DNA of 64,000 bases from CAWGMT01 sp963823675 (GTDB lineage Bacteria > Planctomycetota > Planctomycetia > Isosphaerales > Isosphaeraceae): NCBI GenBank assembly GCA_963823675.1, contig CAWGMT010000013.1, positions 992,001 through 1,056,000 of the forward strand. Direction: 5' to 3'. The translations under genes were made by a program, and so were the position numbers. The notes under the pieces were generated by a model that was not told the DNA's origin, searched no databases, and worked only from the letters and a program-made list of their open reading frames with translations. How positions within the stretch are numbered: the stretch's first letter is position 1; every line of letters starts with the position of its first letter. Of the stretch, positions 38,697-46,950 are shown in pieces.

Positions 38697-38966
38697 TTAC
38701 TCGGCTTCGCCCACGCGGAGCTGCGAGGACGTCGAGGAGCCAGGGACATAGTTGTTGACGATGCGTTTGGCCGAATTCTTGAGGGTCACTCCACCGAAGT
38801 TGATCAATAGCCCCACCGGCAACTTCAGCAGTCGCAGGTAAGTCAGGACCTGCTTGTAATGGACGGGCGCAAGCTTCTCGACCGACTTCAATTCGACGAC
38901 AACCAGATCTTCGACAAACAGGTCAAGTCGCAATCCGTCATTGAAATCCTCGCAAACGACGGGTCT
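38697..38966 (-). pseudogene. GxxExxY protein, 5'-truncated
   Basis: The minus-strand frame reads RRPVVCEDFNDG, LRLDLFVEDLVVVELKSVEK, HYKQVLTYLRLLKLPVGLLI and NFGGVTLKNSAKRIVNN. That is the second two-thirds of a GxxExxY family protein (~125 residues normally), whose name-giving N-terminal motif is missing. The frame runs without a start to about 38966, directly against the cytochrome gene's stop codon. A start at 38933 (MRLDLFVED) would leave 78 residues. The family has a PD-(D/E)XK-like fold (VELKSVE). The truncated N-terminus and adjacent repeats suggest it moved with them. Confidence 0.7.
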
Positions 38967-38971
38967 GCGCT

Positions 38972-40381
38972 TTACAGCGTCTTCAAATACTCAATCAAAT
39001 CCATCCGCTCGTCTTCAGACAGCTTATCGCCAAAGGTATGCCCATGGTTGCTCATGCCAAACCGCGACGTGTCAACGAGGAACTTGGCCTCGAACGGCGA
39101 GCGCCGGGCGGTGGAGATCAGCTCGTCTCGGCTCACCTCGCTGAACTTCCAGCCGACGTGGCTGGCGTCGTAGTGCTCAAAGTCGGTCGACGGGGGCCGC
39201 GTGAAGCGGGCAGGGCGGGTTGACGAGAGCAAGAGCGCGTGCAGGTTCGGCACCGACCCGTTGTGCAGATAGGGGGCCGTTGCCCAGATGCCATCCAGTG
39301 GCGGAGCCTGGTAGCCGACCCGCTCGGAATTGACGGGATACCCTTCGCCGAACCAGGTTGCATTGTAATGCGCGATCAGCTTGTCCGAGAGCCCGTGGAA
39401 TCGCGCCGGGTCGGTCCCGATCACGTCGAGCGGGACGATCTTGTTGGGATACCGACCGTTGGGGCCGTAGGTCCCATGACAGCGTGCACAGCTCTTTTCA
39501 AATACGTCGCGGCCGCGCGCGGCCTTGGCCGAATCGATGGGAAATGGGTACTTGGGCGGCTCGAGGCTCCTCAGAAACGCCTGAACGTCGCGGAAAGCCG
39601 GCTCGAGCGCCTTGAGCTCGGCGAGGCTCTTTTCGCCCAGCAGGAACTGCATGTTGGTCCGGACCGAGCGGGCGTCGGTCCGGCCGTCGTAATACATCGT
39701 CCGCTTGCGCTTGAGGTGCCACCAGGGCGGTGTGTCCATCTCGGGAAGGTTGACACCCAGAGGCAGCGGAAACGAGCGGACGGATAGATCTCGATTGCGA
39801 AGGCTGAGCAAGGCAGCGGCGACCTGGCCCGCGTTATTGGTGCCGCGCGAGCTGTTGAGCACGAATGTGGAAAAGGGAGGCCGCCGGCCGTCGGCGATCG
39901 TGAGCTCGAAGAGCAGCGCCTTGAGATCGAGCTGGGTATTGCCGAGCCCCACGTAGCTCTTGCCGCCGATCGAGCCTCCGTGGCAGACCATGCAATCGAT
40001 CTGCACCCCGACCTTCGTGCCCGCCGGCCCATGCCCGCGCCGCAGGCCCATCGGCAGCCCATCGTTGGGGTAGGGTGCCGGGTGCAGGCCGTAACGATGC
40101 CGAAATAGGGCGGCATAGGCGGCGGCGTCTTTAACCGGATCAGGAGCCGGCTGACCCCAGAGCCGCGCGGCGTTGCGATAGGCCGCGTCCGACCACTCGG
40201 GCTTGAGAAACCCCTCCAACGTCAGTCCCACGCGTCCTCGTTCGGCCGCGGCCGCGTCGGGCACCGTTGCAGATTCCGTCTTCGCTCCGGCCAGCGCGCT
40301 TCGTTCGAACCAGCCAGGTCCCGACACCAAGGTCGTCGTCAGGACCATGCCCAGCCACTGGCTCAGCCGTTGCACACGCAT
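38972..40381 (-). CDS. Di-haem c-type cytochrome, exported
   Basis: About 469 residues from ATG 40381 (MRVQRLSQWLGMVL). An N-terminal hydrophobic signal is followed by two haem-binding motifs: CMVCHGG about 130 residues in and CARCHGT in the C-terminal half. The second is embedded in RGRDVFEKSCARCHGTYGP, a mono-haem cytochrome c fold. A distal APYLHNGSVPNLHALL block resembles the domain of planctomycete thiol-oxidoreductase-like and MauG-related di-haem proteins. The rest reads MDTPPWWHLKRK and FLLGEKSLAELKAL. It is probably a periplasmic electron carrier or peroxidase-type oxidase; the partner and substrate are unknown. The gene is intact, ending 6 bases before the GxxExxY remnant. Confidence 0.88.
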   Translation of the reverse strand: MRVQRLSQWLGMVLTTTLVSGPGWFERSALAGAKTESATVPDAAAAERGRVGLTLEGFLKPEWSDAAYRNAARLWGQPAPDPVKDAAAYAALFRHRYGLHPAPYPNDGLPMGLRRGHGPAGTKVGVQIDCMVCHGGSIGGKSYVGLGNTQLDLKALLFELTIADGRRPPFSTFVLNSSRGTNNAGQVAAALLSLRNRDLSVRSFPLPLGVNLPEMDTPPWWHLKRKRTMYYDGRTDARSVRTNMQFLLGEKSLAELKALEPAFRDVQAFLRSLEPPKYPFPIDSAKAARGRDVFEKSCARCHGTYGPNGRYPNKIVPLDVIGTDPARFHGLSDKLIAHYNATWFGEGYPVNSERVGYQAPPLDGIWATAPYLHNGSVPNLHALLLSSTRPARFTRPPSTDFEHYDASHVGWKFSEVSRDELISTARRSPFEAKFLVDTSRFGMSNHGHTFGDKLSEDERMDLIEYLKTL

Positions 40382-40810
40382 GACTGTAATTCGACCCCCC
40401 GCCGGAACGCCGATCGAAAAGGACGTCCCCCTTCCGTTATAAGCAACCGAACCACCGGCGCAAATATAGAGTGTTGAATATGGTCGGAACATGGCCGTGA
40501 CGCAGACCGTGACGCAGACCTTCCAAAAGCGGCCGACGTAAGTCGTTGCCTGATAAGGGCGTGACGCTGGTGACGCTGGTGACGATGAAATACCCGCTTT
40601 CTTACGTCCGCCGCCCGCTCCCTCGGCTCGTGCGCTATATTGGGCCGACTGAGCTGCCTTTAGCGGTTGTTCGGATCTTTGAACGATCGTCGATCAGCGC
40701 CTGGACAGCCCGGATCAGATTTTGCAAACTAAGGCATTGGCATTAGTGAGGGATCGGTGATGGAGCGAACCGGGAATCAGGCTTGAACAGACCGATCGAG
40801 GGAGCGCGCC
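40382..40810. other. Intergenic region with short tandem repeats
   Basis: This 430-base divergent region includes the 12-base direct repeat GTGACGCAGACC at about 40497-40520. GTGACGCTG occurs twice plus GTGACGATG at 40561-40587. No gene is supported. It should hold the promoters of the cytochrome and of the hypothetical gene at 40811; AATATAGAGTGTTGAATATGG near 40462 is AT-rich enough for one. Confidence 0.4.
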
Positions 40811-41311
40811 ATGGGACCTGCCGAAATCGTTGCCAGCCTTAAAGAACTTTGCGCCGAGCACGGCCCGCGAATCACGACCGAGGAGATCGTCAACTGGATC
40901 GACGAGATGGGAGGTTACGAGTCGAAAGCCGAGCTGATCGCCTTTGCCAAGAAGATGAAGGCACGGCAATACGCGCGGATGCTCGATTACGAGGACGAAG
41001 ACTCCGGCTTGCGGATCAAGCGGCTCTGGAGCTTCTACGATTCCGCTCGAAGCCGGCGTTACTATGCCGACATCCTCGAATTGCCGGAAGATCAGCGCAA
41101 GCGATTGATCCGGCAGTACACCAAGTTCCTCAAGCAACTGCGGGTCGTTCGCAAAGCCATGGCCGACTATTTCGCCGGCCAGCGATTCTTTGACTTCTAT
41201 CCCGGCGATCCCGACGAGGACGAGGTGGAGGCCGCGCACGCTCGATCCGCACGCACGAGCTCCCGAGGTTCGGCTCGCTCGCAGGCACGGCACGCCCCGC
41301 GCGGAGGCTAA
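40811..41311 (+). CDS. Hypothetical acidic-basic cytoplasmic protein
   Basis: 166 residues with GAGGGAG ahead of ATG 40811. It begins with a helical region (MGPAEIVASLKELCAEHG, ITTEEIVNWIDEMGGYES). A charged central helix (KKMKARQYARMLDYEDEDSG) and an aromatic segment (RLWSFYDSARSRRYYADILEL) follow, and a low-complexity Arg/Ser/Ala tail closes it. There is no signal peptide, membrane helix or recognised motif. It reads as a conserved small planctomycete protein, but I cannot place it. It precedes trpB by 120 bases on the same strand, without evidence of a shared function. Confidence 0.65.
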   Translation: MGPAEIVASLKELCAEHGPRITTEEIVNWIDEMGGYESKAELIAFAKKMKARQYARMLDYEDEDSGLRIKRLWSFYDSARSRRYYADILELPEDQRKRLIRQYTKFLKQLRVVRKAMADYFAGQRFFDFYPGDPDEDEVEAAHARSARTSSRGSARSQARHAPRGG

Positions 41312-41430
41312 GGCGACCAGCGGATGGAAATATGCCCAGGACCAAGTGATTGTAGGGCGGATTGGCAACCCGTCTTACGGTGAATTTGCATCTGCCGGTC
41401 GCCTCTAAGCTCACAGAAGATCAACCAAAG

Positions 41431-42690
41431 ATGATTTCGCCCGACACAAGTGAAGCGCTATCTGATCTAGCGCCGGCCACTCTTCGGTTCAACCGTTTGG
41501 TGCAGGGACCCGATCCGCTGGGCCGTTTCGGCTCTTACGGCGGCCGGTTCGTCCCCGAGACCTTGATGGATGCGCTCAACCAGCTCGCCGGGGCCTACGA
41601 CCAGGTCAAGGACGATCCCGAATTCCAGGCCCGTTTCGAGCATTATCTGCGCCACTATGTGGGCCGCCCCTCGCCGCTGTTTCACGCCGAGCGGCTGACC
41701 AAATATGCCGGCGGCTCCGAGATCTACCTGAAGCGAGAAGACCTGAATCACACCGGCGCCCACAAGATCAACAATGCGATCGGCCAGGTTATGCTGGCGC
41801 AACGGATGAACAAGAAACGGGTGATTGCCGAGACCGGCGCTGGCCAGCACGGCGTGGCGACGGCGACGGCGTGCGCCCTTTTCGGGCTCGAATGCACGGT
41901 TTACATGGGCGTCGAGGACATCCGCCGCCAGAAGCTCAACGTCTTCAATATGAAGACGCTGGGAGCGACGGTGGTAGCGGTCTCGACTGGCTCGCGGACC
42001 TTGCGCGACGCGACCAACGAGGCGATGCGCGACTGGATGGGCTCTTCCAGCACGACCCATTACACGATCGGCAGCGTCGTCGGACCGCACCCGTTTCCCA
42101 TGATTGTCCGCGACTTCCAGTCGGTGATCGGCCGCGAGACCAGGGCCCAGTGCCTGGAACAGATCGGGCGGCTGCCCGATGCCATCGTGGCCTGCGTGGG
42201 CGGCGGCTCCAATGCGGCGGGGATCTTCGCGCCATTCGTCGAGGATTCCGCCGTCGCACTGATCGGCGCCGAGGCCGGCGGCCGCGGCCTCAAGCCGGGC
42301 GAACACGCCGCCAGCCTCACCCAGGGCAAGCCGGGAGTTCTCCACGGCAGTTTCAGTTATGTGCTTCAAGACGAGGACGGGCAGACCTTGAACGTCCACT
42401 CGATCTCGGCCGGGCTGGATTATCCCGGCGTCGGCCCGGAACACAGTTACTGGAAAGATCTCGGCCGGGCTCGCTACGAGAGCATCACCGACAGCGAAGC
42501 GCTCGAGGCGTACCACATCTTGGCCCGCCAGGAGGGCATTCTGCCTGCACTCGAGTCCAGCCACGCCATCGCCCAGTCCTTCAAGGAAGCTCGCCGCCTC
42601 GGCCCTGGCAAGATTCTGGTCATCTGCCTCTCGGGTCGCGGCGACAAGGACGCGTACGAAGTCGCGCGGCTGCGGGGAGAGCCGATTTGA
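41431..42690 (+). CDS. trpB: Tryptophan synthase beta chain
   Basis: 419 residues. Catalyses indole plus serine to tryptophan with pyridoxal phosphate. The PLP lysine lies in LNHTGAHKINNAIGQ, the glycine-rich phosphate loop in VGGGSNAAGIF, and the substrate-binding loop in AETGAGQHGVATATA; IGAEAGGRG is the usual later block. ATG 41431 is taken as start because upstream sequence is not conserved, although the frame continues to a TTG at 41362. trpA follows and overlaps the stop codon, so the pair is translationally coupled. No other trp gene is in the window. Confidence 0.98.
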   Translation: MISPDTSEALSDLAPATLRFNRLVQGPDPLGRFGSYGGRFVPETLMDALNQLAGAYDQVKDDPEFQARFEHYLRHYVGRPSPLFHAERLTKYAGGSEIYLKREDLNHTGAHKINNAIGQVMLAQRMNKKRVIAETGAGQHGVATATACALFGLECTVYMGVEDIRRQKLNVFNMKTLGATVVAVSTGSRTLRDATNEAMRDWMGSSSTTHYTIGSVVGPHPFPMIVRDFQSVIGRETRAQCLEQIGRLPDAIVACVGGGSNAAGIFAPFVEDSAVALIGAEAGGRGLKPGEHAASLTQGKPGVLHGSFSYVLQDEDGQTLNVHSISAGLDYPGVGPEHSYWKDLGRARYESITDSEALEAYHILARQEGILPALESSHAIAQSFKEARRLGPGKILVICLSGRGDKDAYEVARLRGEPI

Positions 42691-43517
42691 CTAACCGCAT
42701 CGACGCGCTCTTTAGCAAGCTGCGAGCTGAAAACCGCCGGGCGCTCATGCCGTTCGTCACGGCGGGTGATCCCGACCTTGCCACCACCGCGATGCTGATC
42801 GCCGAGCTGTCGAACCGGGGCGCGCACCTGATCGAAGTCGGAATTCCCTACTCCGACCCCATCGCCGACGGCCCTATCATCGCCGCGAGCTACCATCGAG
42901 CCCTGGAACGCGGAATCAAGATCACCCACATCTTCCAGACCCTCCGGACCCTTCGCGCCGAGGGGCAAGCCCGGTTCAACGAGACGCCGCTGGTCGCGAT
43001 GGTCTCCTATGCGATCATCCACCGCCTGGGCATCGATCGCTTCCTCAACGATACGGCAACTGCGGGTCTCGACGGCCTGATCGTTCCCGATCTGCCCGTG
43101 GAAGAAGCAAGCCCGTTGATCGAGAAGGCGACCGTGCGCAACCTCAAATTGATCCAGCTCGTCACCCCGACGACGCCGCGCGACCGCGCCATCCAGATAG
43201 CCCAGTCGGCCACGGGATTTATCTATTACGTCTCGGTCGCGGGAATAACCGGCGAACGCAAGAGCCTTCCCGCTGAGCTGTCTGACGCCGTCGCCTGGCT
43301 GAGCACGCAGACCGATCTCCCCATCTGCGTCGGCTTCGGTATCAGCGGGCCCGATCAGGTGCGCCAGCTCGCCCCGGTTGCGGACGGCCTGATCGTCGGC
43401 AGCGCCATCGTGCGCCGGCTGGCCGAAGCGCTCAACCGCCCTCGCGTCGAGGTCGTCCGCGAGATCGGAGCGTTTGTGGGCGAGCTCGCCAACGTGCTGG
43501 AATCGAACCAATTCTAG
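42687..43517 (+). CDS. trpA: Tryptophan synthase alpha chain
   Basis: 276 residues, starting at TTG 42687, which overlaps the trpB stop (TTGA). Converts indole-3-glycerol phosphate to indole and glyceraldehyde 3-phosphate in an (alpha-beta) complex. The TIM-barrel catalytic residues are present: Glu in LIEVGIPYSDPIADGP (also the catalytic Asp of this block), TGFIYYVSVAGITG (phosphate-binding loop) and CVGFGISGPDQVRQL. GLIVPDLPVEEASPL is the usual 'DLP.EE' segment. It completes a two-gene trpBA operon; the gene is intact. Confidence 0.98.
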   Translation: MTNRIDALFSKLRAENRRALMPFVTAGDPDLATTAMLIAELSNRGAHLIEVGIPYSDPIADGPIIAASYHRALERGIKITHIFQTLRTLRAEGQARFNETPLVAMVSYAIIHRLGIDRFLNDTATAGLDGLIVPDLPVEEASPLIEKATVRNLKLIQLVTPTTPRDRAIQIAQSATGFIYYVSVAGITGERKSLPAELSDAVAWLSTQTDLPICVGFGISGPDQVRQLAPVADGLIVGSAIVRRLAEALNRPRVEVVREIGAFVGELANVLESNQF

Positions 43518-43705
43518 GCGTGTCTAGCCTGACCAAGCGTAACTTTCACATCACGGATCAGAGGAAATGACACGAACGGTCTTTTCGAGTAGAGTACGAT
43601 CCTGGCTTTGAGCGCCGGCGTGCCATCACGCCTCGACCTTGGATCGGTGGGCCAGCCCGTACTGATGGGACCGACGCAGATTGTCAGGGTGGTGGGAAGG
43701 CGGCG

Positions 43706-45511
43706 ATGGAGAATACGACTGGGAGCGAATTGGCCACCGGTCCGTGGGAAGCATTTACCCTGGGGATGCTAGCTCCTCTGGGACCATGCCCCGAAGTTCA
43801 TCTCTCCCCGAAGATCCCACCGAACGTGCTCACTAGCGCGTTACGAAGTTACCTGCCGCTTGAGGGTAATGAGCTCCTTCTGGCGTTGATCGACGGGGGA
43901 GTGGGTCTCGTCGGTTGCTGCGCGCTGACGACTCGGCGGGTTTACTGGGTTGCCGTGCAGCGCGATAAAACGCCCAACGGTCCCGCGAAAGGGGGATCGG
44001 CCGGTGCTACTGCCGGAGCGAAAAGTTCGCCGGGGCCCGACGCGAAACCGATTTGCCTGGCTGCAAGCTACGCGGCGCTGGCCGATACGATCGTGCCGGT
44101 AAAGGGTGAGGATGGCTTGGTGCGGCTCGATCTGGGCGTGGGGCAGTTGCTAGCGCTCAAGACCTCAGACCTCCGTGTGGCGCAGCTTCTGGCGCGGTAC
44201 CTCGAGACAGTCGGCGCGGCCGCCCGCTCGGGCGTGGTGCCGTCGCTTGATGCGATCGATCCCGATCTGGCCGCACGCGTCGCGCGGGTTCTTCCCGCCG
44301 TCGCGAGCGTGACTCGCCAGGCCCGGACGATGAACCTCGACCTGGTGGAGTTCCGCCGGACGCTCTTCGCGGCAACGCCTCGCGTCCTCATGACGCCCCT
44401 CTTGGTGCTGTCGTGTGCGGCTGTGTCTCTGGGCATGTACTATGCGGGCGTGTCGCCAGACCGACCGGCGGAGTTGCTCGAATGGGGCGCCAATCAGGGA
44501 GCTCGAGTCTTGCTGCGCGGTGAGTACTGGCGGCTCTTCACCAGCGTCTTCGTGCATGGCGGCTGGATTCATCTTGCCGTCAACATGTGGTGCTTGATCA
44601 ATATTGGACCTCTGGTCGAGCGGCTTTACGGCAATCTCGCGTACATCGCGATCTACATGGCCGCGGGAATCGGCGGGGCAATTGCCAGTGCCTCCACGCA
44701 GCCGAGGGTCAGCGTTGGGGCCTCGGGAGCAATTTTTGGAGTGCTGGGCGCGCTACTTTCTTTCCTGATTATCCATCGCCGGTCGATCCCGGCCTCGGTG
44801 CTCAAGCCGCTGCGCGGAAGCGCGGTGGGGTTTGTGGCTTTCAACACGGTCTTCGGTATGGTCGTGCCCAACATCGATCAATCGGCCCACATGGGAGGGC
44901 TCATCACGGGCTTCCTGGCGGGGCTGCTTCTCTCACGCTCGTGGCCGGTCGTTCCCAGCCGATGGGTTGCATTTCGCCGCGTCGCGATGACCGCGCTTTG
45001 TGCCGTGGCGTTGGTCGTCGCGGCACTCGCCGCCACCCGCCGCAGTGAAACGCTCGTCCCACCCTTCATAAGGTACGAAGACGTCGTGGAACAACTCGCT
45101 CCGGCCAGCGGCGAGTTCGATGCAATTGGCGCGATGCTTTTCAAGCTCGACCTCGCGGCGGCACGCGACGACGCGGCCTCGCGGCGGAGCTGCCTCGTCA
45201 CAATTCGAGATCTGACCGATCGGGGCGCCCGCAATTTGATTCGAATTAGAAAAGCGACGACGCCTGACGCTCAGCTTCGTGCTTTGATCAATGTCCTTGA
45301 ACGCGCTCAAGCCCGGCAGATCGACTGGCTTCAGGCCGCGCGGCGCTACCTCGAGAACGGAGCCGCCCAGGATCTCGAGGGCGCGATGCTGCTGCAAAAG
45401 GCGGCGACCGAACAAGCCGTTGAACGAGTTCCGGAGGCGTCAGGTGCTCTTTTTTCGAGAACACCGCTTGAGTGCCAGCGCCGAATCGGCAACACCGTGA
45501 AACCGTCGTGA
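43706..45511 (+). CDS. Rhomboid family intramembrane serine protease with extra cytoplasmic domain
   Basis: 601 residues, with GGAAGG upstream of ATG 43706. The first ~215 residues form a soluble domain with Gly/Ala-rich linkers (GLVGCCALTTRRVYWVAVQR). The rhomboid core then follows: YWRLFTSVFVHGGWIHLAVN with the entry histidines, GAIASASTQPRVSVGASGAI with the catalytic serine in GASG, and QSAHMGGLITGFLAGLLL with the catalytic histidine. About 185 C-terminal residues are helical and likely cytoplasmic. Rhomboids cut transmembrane substrates within the bilayer; the substrate here is unknown. A second, shorter rhomboid is at 61250-62050. Confidence 0.93.
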   Translation: MENTTGSELATGPWEAFTLGMLAPLGPCPEVHLSPKIPPNVLTSALRSYLPLEGNELLLALIDGGVGLVGCCALTTRRVYWVAVQRDKTPNGPAKGGSAGATAGAKSSPGPDAKPICLAASYAALADTIVPVKGEDGLVRLDLGVGQLLALKTSDLRVAQLLARYLETVGAAARSGVVPSLDAIDPDLAARVARVLPAVASVTRQARTMNLDLVEFRRTLFAATPRVLMTPLLVLSCAAVSLGMYYAGVSPDRPAELLEWGANQGARVLLRGEYWRLFTSVFVHGGWIHLAVNMWCLINIGPLVERLYGNLAYIAIYMAAGIGGAIASASTQPRVSVGASGAIFGVLGALLSFLIIHRRSIPASVLKPLRGSAVGFVAFNTVFGMVVPNIDQSAHMGGLITGFLAGLLLSRSWPVVPSRWVAFRRVAMTALCAVALVVAALAATRRSETLVPPFIRYEDVVEQLAPASGEFDAIGAMLFKLDLAAARDDAASRRSCLVTIRDLTDRGARNLIRIRKATTPDAQLRALINVLERAQARQIDWLQAARRYLENGAAQDLEGAMLLQKAATEQAVERVPEASGALFSRTPLECQRRIGNTVKPS

Positions 45512-45517
45512 CTTCAA

Positions 45518-45548
45518 TTGGCTGTAACCCTTTGATTGTGACTATAAT
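45518..45548 (+). promoter_or_regulatory. Promoter candidate upstream of the PqaA-like gene
   Basis: A perfect TATAAT at 45543-45548 is preceded by TTGGCT at 45518-45523, with a 19-base spacer that is a little long. It sits 50 bases before the GTG start at 45598, in AT-rich sequence. Consensus match only. Confidence 0.35.
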
Positions 45549-45597
45549 TCGTGAGTGAGACCTTAAACGAATCCCGCAACTCGCAGGAGTCTTGGTC

Positions 45598-46926
45598 GTG
45601 ATCCCACTACGCTGCTGGCAGATCAATCGTCTCGGACTGGTCGTCGTGAGCGGGGGGCTTTTTTTCGCGAGTGCGGCGGCTGCCAGGGCCGGGCTGGACG
45701 AATATGTCAAGAAACCCGACCCCGCCTATGCCTGGCAGCAGGTCAGCAACCACACGACTTCCGCGGGTAGCATTCACAGCCTCAAGCTGACGTCGCAAGT
45801 CTGGCAGGGGATCACCTGGCGCCACGATCTCCGGATCTACGAGCCCCGCGAAGTCGCCTATCCGGACACCGTGCTGCTATTTATCACCGGCGGCAGCTCC
45901 GACAGTCAGCCCAAGGACGATGACCACAAGCAGGCATTCGGCCTGGCCCGGCTCTGCGGCGCGCGGGTGGCTGTCTTGCCGCAGGTTCCCAACCAGCCGC
46001 TCCTGGACGGCAAGACGGAGGACGAGCTCATTGCCGAGACCTTCGTGCGCTATCTACAGACGCAGGACGAGAACTGGCCGCTCCTGTTTCCGATGGTCAA
46101 GAGTGCCGTGCGGGCGATGGATGCAGTCCAGGCTTGGGCCAAGGATCACGGCAAGCCGCCGGTGATCCGCTTCGTGGTGACCGGCGCCTCGAAACGCGGC
46201 TGGACGACCTGGCTGACCGGCGCCGTGGACGATCGCGTCGTCGCGATTGCCCCCATCGTGATCGTGATGCTCAACCTGAGCAAGCAAGGGCCCAACCAGC
46301 TCAAGGTGTGGGGCCAATACAGCGAGCAGATCCATGACTACGTCGACCGCGGACTCATGGAGAAGGTCCAGACACCGGCCGGTACGAAGCTCTGGCAGAT
46401 GGTCGACCCGTTCAGCTATCGCGACCGCCTCACCAAGCCCAAATTCTTGATCAACGGCACCAACGATCGCTACTGGACCCTGGATGCCCTCGACTTGTAC
46501 TGGGACGGCCTCAAAGGGCCGAAGTATCTGGTCGAGCTGCCCAACGCCGGCCACGGTCTCGAGGCCAACCGCGATTGGGCCTTGAACGGTGTGGGCGCGT
46601 TCTTCCGCCATGTCGTCACCAATCGCCCACTTCCCCAGATTACCTGGAGCTTCACCAACGGCGGCAAGAGCGACTCGGCGCTGACGATTCACGCCGCACC
46701 GGGGCCTCGGTCTGCCCGGCTCTGGACCGCCCGGTCGCAGACCCGAGACTTTCGCGAGTCGCACTGGGAATCGTCGGCGCTCGAGCCCGGAGAGTCGATC
46801 ACGGGCCGCATCGCCCAGCCGGCAAGCGGTCGTCTCGCTGCGTTCGGCGAGCTCGAATATCAAATCGACGGGATCCCTTATCATCTGACCACATCGTTTG
46901 TAGAGCCCGGTCTCGACAGGCGCTAG
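45598..46926 (+). CDS. PhoPQ-activated pathogenicity-related (PqaA-like) exported protein
   Basis: 442 residues from GTG 45598, chosen because AGGAG lies nine bases upstream; a TTG six bases earlier is too close. A signal peptide (RLGLVVVSGGLFFASAAAA) leads into an alpha/beta-hydrolase-like PqaA family domain: DPAYAWQQVSNHTT, YPDTVLLFITGGSS, RFVVTGASKRGWTTWLTGAV with the nucleophile-type serine, VDPFSYRDRLTKPKFLINGT and YLVELPNAGHGLEAN with the acid/histidine pair expected for a hydrolase. The family was named from Salmonella, where it was linked to antimicrobial-peptide resistance. In planctomycetes it is common and its substrate is unknown. Confidence 0.9.
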   Translation: MIPLRCWQINRLGLVVVSGGLFFASAAAARAGLDEYVKKPDPAYAWQQVSNHTTSAGSIHSLKLTSQVWQGITWRHDLRIYEPREVAYPDTVLLFITGGSSDSQPKDDDHKQAFGLARLCGARVAVLPQVPNQPLLDGKTEDELIAETFVRYLQTQDENWPLLFPMVKSAVRAMDAVQAWAKDHGKPPVIRFVVTGASKRGWTTWLTGAVDDRVVAIAPIVIVMLNLSKQGPNQLKVWGQYSEQIHDYVDRGLMEKVQTPAGTKLWQMVDPFSYRDRLTKPKFLINGTNDRYWTLDALDLYWDGLKGPKYLVELPNAGHGLEANRDWALNGVGAFFRHVVTNRPLPQITWSFTNGGKSDSALTIHAAPGPRSARLWTARSQTRDFRESHWESSALEPGESITGRIAQPASGRLAAFGELEYQIDGIPYHLTTSFVEPGLDRR

Positions 46927-46950
46927 GGAAGACCTCACAGGCAGGTTCGA

